From Paucibacter sp. B2R-40 (GTDB taxonomy: Bacteria; Pseudomonadota; Gammaproteobacteria; Burkholderiales; Burkholderiaceae_C): a stretch of DNA of 64,000 bases. The translations under genes were made by a program, and so were the position numbers. The DNA lies in NCBI RefSeq assembly GCF_025717555.1, contig NZ_JAJIRP010000009.1, positions 186,001 to 250,000 of the forward strand, written 5' to 3'. Numbering within the stretch: the first letter of the stretch is position 1; the number at the start of each line of letters is the position of its first letter. The notes under the pieces were generated by a model. The model had not been told where the DNA came from and ran no database searches. It saw only the letters and a list, made by a program, of their open reading frames with translations. Below are positions 8,828 through 16,669 of the stretch, one piece after another.

Positions 8828-9208
8828 TCAGTCTACGAGGTCAAACGCAGCCTGAATCCACTCGATGGCTTCACCGTCGATCGCCAACACATCAAAGCGG
8901 CAGGGCGGCGGGCTGGCGATGTTCAAGAGGTAATGTTGGGCGGCGTAGATCAGCCTGCGCTGCTTGGCGGGCGTGACGCTGGCTGCCGCGCCGCCATGCG
9001 ACAGGCCGGCGCGGGCGCGCACTTCGACGAACACCAGCGTGCTATCGCGTTCACGCAGAATCAGGTCGACTTCGCCGCCCCGCGCGCCCGGGCCGGCGGC
9101 GACCCGATAATTGCGCTCCACCAGGCGCAGACCGCGCTGCTGCAAATAGCGCAGTGCCAGGTCTTCCGCCGCCGATCCGAGAATCTTGGGAGAGCCCCTT
9201 TTGAACAT
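8828..9208 (-). CDS. yraN: YraN family (UPF0102) endonuclease-fold protein
   Basis: Small protein of 126 residues with a restriction-endonuclease-like fold. The family motifs are AEDLALRYL near the N-terminus, GEVDLILRE, FVEVRAR and the basic TPAKQRRL helix. The conserved D and E-x-K-like residues (here EVR) could form a nuclease site, but activity is not established for the family. It is divergent from rsmI with the starts about 22 bases apart and is followed by diaA after 41 bases. Confidence 0.93.
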   Translation of the reverse strand: MFKRGSPKILGSAAEDLALRYLQQRGLRLVERNYRVAAGPGARGGEVDLILRERDSTLVFVEVRARAGLSHGGAAASVTPAKQRRLIYAAQHYLLNIASPPPCRFDVLAIDGEAIEWIQAAFDLVD

Positions 9209-9230
9209 AGTTGCCGATGCCTCCCTGCTG

Positions 9231-10127
9231 ATGATGCAGGCCGCCGCCGCCGCGGCGGGGAGTCAGCAGTATCCCGCGTCCACGCTGTATGTGGTGGCCA
9301 CGCCGATCGGCAATCTGGCCGACATCACCTTCCGCGCCGCCCATGTGCTGGGGTTGGTTGACGCGGTGGCTTGCGAGGACACCCGGGTCAGCGCCGGCTT
9401 GCTGCGCCATCTCGGCCTGCACAAGCCGCTCTTGAAACTTCACCAGCACAACGAGCATGAGGCCAGCGCGAGCCTGGTGGAACGGCTCAAACAAGGCGAG
9501 CGCATCGCCTACATCAGCGACGCGGGCACGCCCGCTATCTCCGACCCGGGTGCGGTGCTGGTGGCGGCGGTGGCCGCAGCGGGCTTGCGGGTCTTTCCGC
9601 TGCCGGGTGCCAGCAGCACGGTGACGGCGCTGAGCGTGGCCGGCGACACGGTGGCGCAGGGCTTCGAGTTCGCTGGCTTTTTACCGACCAAGGCGGCCGA
9701 GCGCCGCACGGTTTTGCTGACGCTGTGCGGTCGGCCGCGCAGCCAGGTTTTGTTTGAAGCGCCGCATCGCATCAAGGCGGTGATCGAGCTTTTGGCCGAA
9801 GTCTGTCCGACGCAGAAGGTGACTGTCAGCCGCGAGCTGACCAAGCAGTTTGAAACCGTCCATACGGCCTTGGCGGCCGAGTTGCCGGCCTGGATGGCGG
9901 CGGATGCGCAGCGCGAGCGCGGCGAGTTTGTTTTGGTGCTGCACGCGGTCAAGCCCGAGGCGGCGTCTGAAGGTGAGTTGCCGGCCGAGGCTTTGCGTGT
10001 GCTGGCGCTGCTGAGTGCTGAGCTGCCCTTGAAGCAGGCGGTGGCGCTGGCGGCCGAAATCAGCGGCAGCTCGCGCAACCGGCTTTACGACTTCGCTTTG
10101 GCGCAGAAAAGAGCACGCGAGCAATAA
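9231..10127 (+). CDS. rsmI: 16S rRNA C1402 ribose 2'-O-methyltransferase RsmI
   Basis: SAM-dependent tetrapyrrole-methylase-fold enzyme that methylates the ribose of C1402 in 16S rRNA, at the decoding site. Signatures are LYVVATPIGNLADIT, EDTRVSAGLL, ISDAGTPAISDPG and the PGASSTVTALSVAG loop, with FAGFLPTKAAERR and SRELTKQFET later. The ATG at 9231 (or 9234) gives an N-terminus of normal length. A TTG at 9201, in frame and 8 bases after a GGGAG site, is a serious alternative and would overlap yraN. It is divergent from yraN-diaA-dolP; enterobacteria have lpoA between rsmI and yraN, and it is absent here. Confidence 0.95.
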   Translation: MMQAAAAAAGSQQYPASTLYVVATPIGNLADITFRAAHVLGLVDAVACEDTRVSAGLLRHLGLHKPLLKLHQHNEHEASASLVERLKQGERIAYISDAGTPAISDPGAVLVAAVAAAGLRVFPLPGASSTVTALSVAGDTVAQGFEFAGFLPTKAAERRTVLLTLCGRPRSQVLFEAPHRIKAVIELLAEVCPTQKVTVSRELTKQFETVHTALAAELPAWMAADAQRERGEFVLVLHAVKPEAASEGELPAEALRVLALLSAELPLKQAVALAAEISGSSRNRLYDFALAQKRAREQ

Positions 10128-10150
10128 GCGAGCTCGGCGCGCCGCCAGGG

Positions 10151-10648
10151 TTACTGAGGGGCCGTTGCTTGGCTCTTGCGGGCCTGATCCAGACGCGCCG
10201 CTGCCGATTTCATATCCCCCGAAGCCGAGTGCAAGCTGCCGGCTTTGCCGAGGCCAAAGGCCGGCATATTGACGTAGATGTTCTCGTAGCTGCCTGGGCT
10301 GGCCGCATAGGTTTCATGCCAGATGCCGACCGAGCCGTCGTCGCCTATGGCCTTGTTGAAGGCCGTCCAGGCCGGCAAGTGCGCGGCTTCACGGTTCTTG
10401 GCGTAGGCCAGCAGATGCTCCATCGAGCGCCAATACTGCACCATGATCAGGGTGCGAGAAAACCAGCTTTCGCCATGCAAGAAGCCCAGCTCGGGGTTCT
10501 TTTCGAGCTCGCTCAACATGCGCGGCATGGCGGCCGCCACCGGCCACCATTTGTGCACCTTGAGTGGCTTGTTGATGCGCATGCCTATCATGAAGACGAC
10601 GAAATCGCCGTCCAGTTTGGCTGTAAGGCGGGCGGCATTGATCATCAT
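10151..10648 (-). CDS. DUF4188 domain protein
   Basis: Cytosolic protein of 165 residues in the DUF4188 (monooxygenase-like, dimeric alpha/beta barrel) family. Recognisable core: GDFVVFMIGMRINKPLK, VHKWWPVAAAMPRML, HGESWFSRTLIMVQYWRS. The function is not known; some relatives are annotated as phenylacetaldoxime dehydratase-like or antibiotic-monooxygenase-like. Its ATG at 10648 overlaps the stop of the upstream NAD(P)-binding gene by ATGA, so the two are co-translated. The pair faces a LysR regulator. Confidence 0.85.
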   Translation of the reverse strand: MMINAARLTAKLDGDFVVFMIGMRINKPLKVHKWWPVAAAMPRMLSELEKNPELGFLHGESWFSRTLIMVQYWRSMEHLLAYAKNREAAHLPAWTAFNKAIGDDGSVGIWHETYAASPGSYENIYVNMPAFGLGKAGSLHSASGDMKSAAARLDQARKSQATAPQ

Positions 10649-11622
10649 GCTGTTGCTCCTGCCGCTGCCCCTGCTGCCACCCATGCGGCAGGCATGCCGA
10701 GTGCGACCAGACTGTCTCGCAGCGCAGTGGCCAGCCGCGTTTGAGGCGGCTCACCGATCAGCAGGCGCAGCTCGGTGTCATCCAAACGGTGCGGACGTAG
10801 CCACAAGTAGCGCATCTCGGCGATCGCGCGCCAGCTGGCGACGAATGGAGATCCGAGGCGAATCGCCAGCCAAGGCAAACCGCCTGTTTTCAAAGGCTGG
10901 CCCCAGGCTTGCTCCAGGGTTTGCTGCATGACTCGACCCTCCACCGAATGGCCGGCGAAATGCAGGCGGTGATGGCCGCTCAAGGTGCTGCGCTTTTCAG
11001 CGACGCGCACAAAGCATTCGGCCAGATCGGGCAGATAGGCCCAGGCATGGGTCTGGTCCAGTGGGCCGGGATAGATGAAGCGGCCGCTCTTGAGTTTTGA
11101 GGCCAGGGCCAGATCGAACCAGCTGCCAGTCCCCGGGCCACCAAAGAAGTCACCGGCCCGCAGCACCACCGAGTCCAAGCCCGGCTCGGCAGCCATGCGC
11201 GCCTCCATCGCTATGCGCAGGCCTGCTTTGGGGGTGTTGGCTCGTTCGGGCGTGTGGGTCGTCAGCAGGCTGGGCAAATCGCTGCCGAAGTTATAGACAT
11301 TGCCGGGCAACATCAGCAAAGCGCCGAGTGCCTTGGCCGTTGCCTGGGCGGCGTCGGCCAGCGGCAGCAGCAATTGATGCCATTCGGTATAGGGCGGGTT
11401 CAAGGCGTTGATGACGACGCTGGCACCTTGTGCGCCTTTGAGCAGGGCGGCCCGGTCAAGCGCGTCGCAGTTCAGCGTGCGTACATTGGCGAGTTGGCTC
11501 AATTCATCCGGCAGCGGCTTACGGGCCTGCGCGATCACCTGCCAGCCGGCTGCGGCGAAGGCGCGCGTCAAACAATGGCCCAGGCGGCCGGCCGCACCAA
11601 GAATCAAAACGGAGGTTTGCAT
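10645..11622 (-). CDS. NAD(P)-binding Rossmann-fold protein, extended SDR type
   Basis: Protein of 325 residues related to NAD-dependent epimerases and NmrA-like sugar-nucleotide or redox-sensing proteins. The dinucleotide motif GAAGRLG lies at residues 9-15 from the ATG at 11622. The classical YxxxK is not obvious: GNVYNFG occurs where the active tyrosine is expected, without a lysine four residues on. It heads a two-gene operon with the DUF4188 gene and is divergent from a LysR regulator with 117 bases between, so that regulator probably controls it. Substrate unknown. Confidence 0.82.
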   Translation of the reverse strand: MQTSVLILGAAGRLGHCLTRAFAAAGWQVIAQARKPLPDELSQLANVRTLNCDALDRAALLKGAQGASVVINALNPPYTEWHQLLLPLADAAQATAKALGALLMLPGNVYNFGSDLPSLLTTHTPERANTPKAGLRIAMEARMAAEPGLDSVVLRAGDFFGGPGTGSWFDLALASKLKSGRFIYPGPLDQTHAWAYLPDLAECFVRVAEKRSTLSGHHRLHFAGHSVEGRVMQQTLEQAWGQPLKTGGLPWLAIRLGSPFVASWRAIAEMRYLWLRPHRLDDTELRLLIGEPPQTRLATALRDSLVALGMPAAWVAAGAAAGATA

Positions 11623-11712
11623 AGCGAGTCCTGCTGTTGTTGTCACGATTGCTTGGGCTGAAGTTTGAGTCGCTTGAGGTCAATTCGGAAGTGGCTATCA
11701 TGCAAGCCAGGT

Positions 11713-11726
11713 ATTCAAAAATGAAT
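11713..11726. promoter_or_regulatory. Candidate LysR operator (inverted repeat ATTCA-N4-TGAAT)
   Basis: A perfect 5-base inverted repeat around AAAA lies in the 117-base gap between the divergent LysR gene and the SDR/DUF4188 operon, 13 bases before the LysR start. A/T-rich dyads in this position are typical of LysR sites; the strict T-N11-A form is not met (T-N10-A is). Confidence 0.4.
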
Positions 11727-11739
11727 GACGAGGCCGTGA

Positions 11740-12612
11740 GTGCTTGATTGGTCACAAGTGCAGATCTTTTTAGGGCTGGCTGAAGCGGGCTCTTTGAGTC
11801 GTGCCGTGGGCTTGCTGGGTCAGAGTCAGCCGACCTTGAGTCGGCAGTTGTCGGCCTTGGAGGCCGCACTTGGTCAAAGCTTGTTCGAGCGCCACCCGCG
11901 CGGCCTGAGCTTGACCGCAGCTGGCCAAGCGCTGCTGCCGGCCGCAAGGCGCATGCGCGAGGGGGCGCAAGAGCTGAGCATGGCGCTGGCGGCACGAGAA
12001 AAGAGCCTGGCCGGCACGGTGCGGATCACAGCCAGCGAGATCGTCTGCTGCTATTTTTTGCCTGAGTTCTTGGCGCAGATGCGGCTCGACCATCCGGAGA
12101 TACAGCTTGAGTTGGTCGCCAGCGACGAGGTCGAAAATTTGCTGGAGCGCAGCGCCGACATTGCGCTGCGCATGGTGCGACCCGAGCAAGGCATGTTGGT
12201 GGCGCGCAAGCTGGCTGACTGGCCGCTAGGGCTCTATGCGCACCGGCGCTATTTGGCCCGCCACGGCGTGCCCACGGTGGCAACCATGGGCCAGCACCAA
12301 TGGCTGGGCTATGACCGCTCCGACCAGTTGCTGCGCGGCTTTGCGGCGGCAGGGTTTCCGGTGACGCGCGAGTTTTTCGGTTTGCGCAGCGACAGCCACG
12401 TGGCGATCTGGGAGGCGATGCGAGCCGGCTGCGGTATCGCCGTGGGGCTGCAGCGCGGGGCCGCGCTCGATCCAGATCTTCAACAAGTGCTGCCCGAAAT
12501 GCCGATACCGCCGCTGCCACTGTGGTTGACCGCTCACCGCGAACTGCGCGATACGCCGCGGCTGCGTTTGGTGTTCGAGGCCTTGGCGACTTGGGCCCTT
12601 GCGAGTCCGTGA
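11740..12612 (+). CDS. LysR-type transcriptional regulator
   Basis: DNA-binding regulator of 290 residues. The winged helix-turn-helix covers about 1-60 (FLGLAEAGSLSRAVGLLGQS, QPTLSRQLSALEAALGQSLF) and the effector-binding domain about 90-290. The GTG at 11740 is preceded by a GAGG site; the upstream in-frame ATG runs into a stop. It is divergent from the SDR-DUF4188 operon, the usual arrangement for a LysR regulator and its target. The inducer is unknown. Confidence 0.92.
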   Translation: MLDWSQVQIFLGLAEAGSLSRAVGLLGQSQPTLSRQLSALEAALGQSLFERHPRGLSLTAAGQALLPAARRMREGAQELSMALAAREKSLAGTVRITASEIVCCYFLPEFLAQMRLDHPEIQLELVASDEVENLLERSADIALRMVRPEQGMLVARKLADWPLGLYAHRRYLARHGVPTVATMGQHQWLGYDRSDQLLRGFAAAGFPVTREFFGLRSDSHVAIWEAMRAGCGIAVGLQRGAALDPDLQQVLPEMPIPPLPLWLTAHRELRDTPRLRLVFEALATWALASP

Positions 12613-12656
12613 TTTGCCTTCGAGCGAACTGGACCCGTCCCTCCTACAATGAACCC

Positions 12657-14120
12657 ATGATTTCGCGCGAACCCACCCTTGCCCGCCTGGTAGCAGCCCG
12701 TAGCCAATTGCTGGAGCCCTACGGCCTCAGCGAACCTTTGCTCGCCAAAGCGCTGCGGCTGATCACCGAACACCGGGTCGACGACGCCGACCTCTACTTT
12801 CAGCACACCCGCTCCGAGGGATGGAGCTTGGAAGAGGGCATCGTCAAGAGCGGCAGCTTCAGCATCGACCAGGGCGTTGGCGTGCGTGCCGTGGCCGGCG
12901 AAAAGACCGCGTTTGCCTATTCCGACGACATCTCCGAGGCCGCCATCATTGATGCGGCCTTGACGGTGCGCTCGATTGCCGCCGCGGGCCAGAGTCGGCG
13001 CGTCAAGGTGCCCGCCAATCCGACCGTGTCAAAGAGCCGCTCGCTGTACGGCCCGGCCGACCCGATTGCCAGCCTCGACAGCACCGAAAAAGTTGCGCTG
13101 CTGGAGCGCACCGAGCGCATGGCGCGCGGCAAAGACCCGCGTGTGGCGCAGGTGATGGCCGGCCTGGCCGCCGAGCATGAGGTGATCCTGGTGGCACGCG
13201 CCGACGGCACCTTGGCGGCCGATGTGCGGCCGCTGGTGCGCCTGAGCGTGACGGTGATTGCCGAAAGCAATGGCCGGCGCGAGGTCGGCTCGGGCGGGGG
13301 AGGTGGGCGTTTTGGCCTGGCCTATTTCACCGACGAGATGATCGCCAGCTATGTCGATCAAGCCGTCAACGCAGCGCTGACGAATCTCGAGTCACGCCCG
13401 GCCCCGGCCGGCGAGATGACCGTGGTGCTTGGCCCCGGCTGGCCCGGTGTGCTCTTGCACGAAGCGATCGGGCACGGCTTGGAGGGCGACTTCAACCGCA
13501 AGGGTTCGAGCGCGTTTGCCGGCCGCATCGGCCAGCGCGTGGCGGCCAAGGGTGTGACGGTCTTGGATGACGGCACGCTGGCGGATCGCCGCGGCTCACT
13601 GAATGTCGACGATGAAGGTTGCGCTTCGCAGCGCAATGTCTTGATCGAAGACGGCATCCTGAAGGGTTATATCCAGGACGCGATGAATGCGCGCCTGATG
13701 AAGGTGGCGCCGACCGGCAACGGCCGACGTGAGAGTTATGCCCATGTGCCGATGCCGCGCATGACCAACACCTATATGCTCGGCGGCGACAAAGACCCCA
13801 AGGAAATCATTGCCAGCATCAAGAAGGGCATCTACGCGACCAATTTCGGCGGTGGTCAGGTCGACATTACCTCGGGCAAATTCGTGTTCTCGGCCAGTGA
13901 AGCCTTCTGGGTCGAAAACGGCCAGATTCAGTACCCGGTCAAGGGTGCCACCATCATCGGCAGCGGCCCCGAAGCTTTGACGCGGGTCACGATGATTGGC
14001 AATGATATGCAACTCGACACCGGCGTCGGCGTCTGCGGCAAAGAGGGGCAGAGCGTGCCGGTCGGCGTCGGCCAGCCAACGCTGCGTATTGACGGCCTGA
14101 CGGTCGGCGGCACGGCCTGA
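12657..14120 (+). CDS. tldD: Metalloprotease TldD
   Basis: Cytosolic zinc peptidase subunit of 487 residues that, with TldE/PmbA, degrades unfolded peptides and matures some modified peptides such as microcin B17 and CcdA. The HEAIGH motif (268-273) carries two zinc-binding histidines and the catalytic glutamate; the third ligand is expected near the conserved C-terminal region. DFNRKGSSAFAG and NGRRESYAH match the family. The ATG at 12657 gives a length close to that of E. coli TldD (481). No tldE gene is in the window. Confidence 0.96.
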   Translation: MISREPTLARLVAARSQLLEPYGLSEPLLAKALRLITEHRVDDADLYFQHTRSEGWSLEEGIVKSGSFSIDQGVGVRAVAGEKTAFAYSDDISEAAIIDAALTVRSIAAAGQSRRVKVPANPTVSKSRSLYGPADPIASLDSTEKVALLERTERMARGKDPRVAQVMAGLAAEHEVILVARADGTLAADVRPLVRLSVTVIAESNGRREVGSGGGGGRFGLAYFTDEMIASYVDQAVNAALTNLESRPAPAGEMTVVLGPGWPGVLLHEAIGHGLEGDFNRKGSSAFAGRIGQRVAAKGVTVLDDGTLADRRGSLNVDDEGCASQRNVLIEDGILKGYIQDAMNARLMKVAPTGNGRRESYAHVPMPRMTNTYMLGGDKDPKEIIASIKKGIYATNFGGGQVDITSGKFVFSASEAFWVENGQIQYPVKGATIIGSGPEALTRVTMIGNDMQLDTGVGVCGKEGQSVPVGVGQPTLRIDGLTVGGTA

Positions 14121-14131
14121 TTGTTGTTCGG

Positions 14132-14148
14132 CCGCCGCAATGCGGCGG
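14132..14148 (+). repeat. GC-rich hairpin after tldD
   Basis: CCGCCGCA and TGCGGCGG form an 8-base inverted repeat around a single base, 11 bases after the tldD stop. No T-run follows, so it may pause or weakly terminate tldD transcription rather than act as a full intrinsic terminator. Confidence 0.45.
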
Positions 14149-14179
14149 TTCCGCAATATTCGCGTGCTACATTCAAGCC

Positions 14180-14251
14180 ATGCCTTTCCAGAAGTTTTAC
14201 TCTTTCTTTTGGTTCTCAAACCGCACCGGCGGCAGAGAGGCGAACGCGTAA
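14180..14251 (+). CDS. Aromatic-rich leader peptide of the DAHP synthase attenuator
   Basis: Short reading frame of 23 codons from ATG 14180 to TAA 14249-14251. It begins MPFQKFYSFFWF, so seven of residues 3-12 are Phe, Tyr or Trp. It lies just upstream of an intrinsic terminator and 97 bases before the DAHP synthase gene, the first enzyme of aromatic amino-acid synthesis. This is the classic layout of a ribosome-mediated attenuator such as pheL or trpL: stalling at aromatic codons when charged tRNA is scarce would prevent the terminator. The ribosome-binding site is weak (AAG at 14175-14177). The peptide itself probably has no other function. Confidence 0.8.
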   Translation: MPFQKFYSFFWFSNRTGGREANA

Positions 14252-14311
14252 ACCAAAAACGCAAATCAAATTTCTGAAAACCGCCGGGTTCACCCCCGGC
14301 GGTTTTTTTTT
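14226..14311 (+). promoter_or_regulatory. Attenuator: antiterminator arm and intrinsic terminator before DAHP synthase
   Basis: The terminator is a perfect 12-base stem: AAAACCGCCGGG (14277-14288) pairs with CCCGGCGGTTTT (14295-14306) around TTCACC, and T continues to 14311. An alternative pairing exists: CCGGCGG at 14226-14232, inside the leader peptide codons 16-18, is complementary to CCGCCGG at 14281-14287, the terminator's 5' arm. A ribosome stalled at the aromatic codons (14186-14215) would leave 14226-14232 free to form this antiterminator. The terminator lies upstream of, not after, the synthase gene, so it controls entry. The switching is inferred from the layout. Confidence 0.78.
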
Positions 14312-14347
14312 GCTCATCGAATCAGAATCAGAAAGACCGCCCACGAT

Positions 14348-15475
14348 ATGAACGCCAAGAATGTGAAAGCTGAGGCCGCCGCCGAACGTTGGTACTCGCC
14401 GCAGGACAAAACCAGCGAGACCGATGACCAGCGCATCGTCGACGTCACGCCGCTGCCGCCGCCGGAACACCTGATCCGCTTCTTCCCGATTCGCGGCACG
14501 CCGATGGAACCGCTGATTGCCGGCACCCGCGCCAAGATTCGCAAGATCATGCAGCGCAAGGATGACCGCTTGCTGGTCATCATCGGCCCCTGCTCCATTC
14601 ACGACCCGGCCGCTGCGATCGAGTACGCCCGCAAGCTGCAGGTGCAGCGCGAGAAATATGCCGACACTTTGGAAATCGTCATGCGCGTCTACTTCGAGAA
14701 GCCGCGCACGACGGTGGGCTGGAAGGGCCTGATCAATGACCCCTATCTGGACGAGAGCTACCGCATCGACGAGGGTCTGCGCATCGCTCGCCAGTTGTTG
14801 CTGGAGATCAACCGACTGGGCATGCCGGCCGGCTCCGAGTTCCTCGATGTGATTTCGCCGCAATACATTGGCGACCTGATTTCCTGGGGCGCGATCGGCG
14901 CGCGCACGACCGAAAGCCAGGTGCACCGCGAATTGGCCTCGGGCCTGTCCGCACCGATCGGCTTCAAGAACGGCACCGACGGCAATATCAAGATCGCAAC
15001 CGATGCGATCCAGGCAGCTGCGCGCCCGCACCACTTTTTGTCGGTGCACAAGAACGGTCAGGTTGCGATCGTCGAGACCAAGGGCAATAAGGACTGCCAT
15101 GTGATTCTGCGCGGTGGACGGGCGCCCAATTACGACGCCGAGAACGTGGCTGCAGCCTGCAAGGATCTGGCCGCTTCCAAGCTCGACACCACGTTGATGG
15201 TCGACTGCTCGCATGCCAATAGCTCCAAGCAGCATCTGCGACAGGTGGATGTGGCGGCCGATGTGGCGGCGCAGATCAAGGCGGGCGGTAAGAGCATCTT
15301 CGGCGTGATGGTGGAAAGCCATTTGATCGACGGCGCGCAGAAGTTCACCCCCGGCAAGGATGACGCGAAGACGTTGGAGTACGGCAAGAGCATCACCGAT
15401 GCCTGCTTGGGCTGGGATGATTCGCTCAAGGTCCTGGAATTGCTCAGCGATGCGGTAAAAGCGGCGCGCGGCTGA
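14348..15475 (+). CDS. aroG: 3-deoxy-7-phosphoheptulonate (DAHP) synthase, class I
   Basis: Condenses phosphoenolpyruvate with erythrose 4-phosphate, the first step of the shikimate pathway. The protein has 375 residues, in the AroF/AroG/AroH (type I alpha) family. Visible are GPCSIHD with the metal-binding cysteine (C82), RVYFEKPRTTVGWKGLINDP, the GARTTESQVHRELASGL loop, GFKNGTDG, and the histidine in DCSHANS. The symbol aroG is by family; which aromatic acid inhibits it cannot be read safely. An aromatic-rich leader peptide and terminator precede it, which suggests transcription attenuation by aromatic amino-acid supply. aroK and aroB lie 47 kb away in this window. Confidence 0.95.
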   Translation: MNAKNVKAEAAAERWYSPQDKTSETDDQRIVDVTPLPPPEHLIRFFPIRGTPMEPLIAGTRAKIRKIMQRKDDRLLVIIGPCSIHDPAAAIEYARKLQVQREKYADTLEIVMRVYFEKPRTTVGWKGLINDPYLDESYRIDEGLRIARQLLLEINRLGMPAGSEFLDVISPQYIGDLISWGAIGARTTESQVHRELASGLSAPIGFKNGTDGNIKIATDAIQAAARPHHFLSVHKNGQVAIVETKGNKDCHVILRGGRAPNYDAENVAAACKDLAASKLDTTLMVDCSHANSSKQHLRQVDVAADVAAQIKAGGKSIFGVMVESHLIDGAQKFTPGKDDAKTLEYGKSITDACLGWDDSLKVLELLSDAVKAARG

Positions 15476-15521
15476 TTTTTGGGCCAGAATCGGCGCGTCA
15501 CAAGCCCACCAAAGGCCAGCG

Positions 15522-15833
15522 ATGCGCAGTCTAGTGAAGGTCGTGTTCAGCCCGATTCAGCAGTTTGATCTGACTGTTGACGCGGAGGAGGTCTTGAGTT
15601 TCGAGGCTGCGCGCCAATGGCTGGATGAGCAGTTCGTTCAGCATGAATGCGTGCCGATGCGCGGCACCGGCAAGGTCTTGCTGGCCGACAAGATCCTCGG
15701 CATTGCCTCTGTCGCTGGCCCGGCAGCATTTGGGGACCCCGCTTGGGCCCTGGACTATGCGCGGGCCACCAGCGGTGCCTTGAGCAAGGCGCTGCTGCGG
15801 GTCGATGTGGCGAAGCGCACGTTGTCCTATTGA
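15522..15833 (+). CDS. Hypothetical protein, 103 residues
   Basis: Not recognised. The ATG at 15522 has an AAGG ribosome site 7 bases upstream, and codon use resembles the neighbours, so the gene looks real. The protein is soluble, mixed alpha/beta, with no membrane segment or metal motif; it has a single cysteine. Residues 24-38 (VLSFEAARQWLDEQF) look helical and acidic. It follows DAHP synthase by 46 bases in the same direction and may be co-transcribed. It ends 4 bases from the convergent TRIC gene. Confidence 0.65.
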   Translation: MRSLVKVVFSPIQQFDLTVDAEEVLSFEAARQWLDEQFVQHECVPMRGTGKVLLADKILGIASVAGPAAFGDPAWALDYARATSGALSKALLRVDVAKRTLSY

Positions 15834-15837
15834 GTAT

Positions 15838-16509
15838 TTAGGCGCTCAGTTGCGGCGCCGGCAACTGCCAGCCATAGTGCAGCGCCGCCAGTCGCAGCGC
15901 CACCACCATCAACATGCCGGTGAAAAAAGCCAGTTGACGCGGCACACCCAAAGCGCGCAGCAAGAGATAGGCGCTGATGCCCCCGATGGCCGCACTTGCA
16001 TAGATGTCGCGGCGCAGCAGCAGTGGCACTTGGCCCGTCATCAGGTCGCGCAGCACGCCGCCGCCGCTGGCGGTGATGGTGCCCAGCAATACGACCACCA
16101 AGCGCGGCTTGCCGGCCTCCTCGGCAATTTCGGCGCCGCACAGGGCGAACAAGGCCAGGCCGAGGGTGTCAGCGATCAAGAGTGCGCCATTGCCGGTCTG
16201 CAAGACTTGACCCCAGCCGCTGGCCAGCTGGGTGGCCAGCGTGGTCAGCAGGGCCGTCAGGGCGATGACCTTGATATAGCGGGTGTCACGCATCCAGAAA
16301 ATCGGATGACGGCCCAAGAGCATGTCACGCAGCGTGCCGCCGCCGATCGCGGTGATCGCGGCCAGCACCAAGACGCCGAATAGATCGAGCCTGGCCTGCA
16401 TCGCGGCCAAGGCCCCGCTGATGGCAAACACGGCAACGCCGGCCAAGTCCATCCAGTACAGGACGATGCGCGCCTTGGGGGTCAGGGACTCATTGGAATA
16501 GGAATTCAT
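15838..16509 (-). CDS. Trimeric intracellular cation channel (TRIC) family protein, YicG/UPF0126
   Basis: Inner-membrane protein of 223 residues built from two repeats of about three helices plus one C-terminal helix. Each repeat carries the glycine-rich signature: [19 protein letters not shown] in the first and [19 protein letters not shown] in the second. These form the pore in bacterial TRIC homologues, which conduct potassium and other cations. Start chosen at ATG 16509 (MNSYSNES); MPAMNSYS nine bases upstream is equally possible. It is divergent from htpG. Confidence 0.9.
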   Translation of the reverse strand: MNSYSNESLTPKARIVLYWMDLAGVAVFAISGALAAMQARLDLFGVLVLAAITAIGGGTLRDMLLGRHPIFWMRDTRYIKVIALTALLTTLATQLASGWGQVLQTGNGALLIADTLGLALFALCGAEIAEEAGKPRLVVVLLGTITASGGGVLRDLMTGQVPLLLRRDIYASAAIGGISAYLLLRALGVPRQLAFFTGMLMVVALRLAALHYGWQLPAPQLSA

Positions 16510-16669
16510 GGCCGGCATTTTGGCAGCGCTGCCGTCGACGCACCAAAAAGGGCTTGAAGCCGGCCGAGACGACCCCACATCGGGTGCACGGGCGCAAGCT
16601 CAGTTGGGCGGCGGCGGCGCAAGCCGGCCCCTCATCACCTGTTTCAGCCATTTGAAAGAAGCGCAAATC

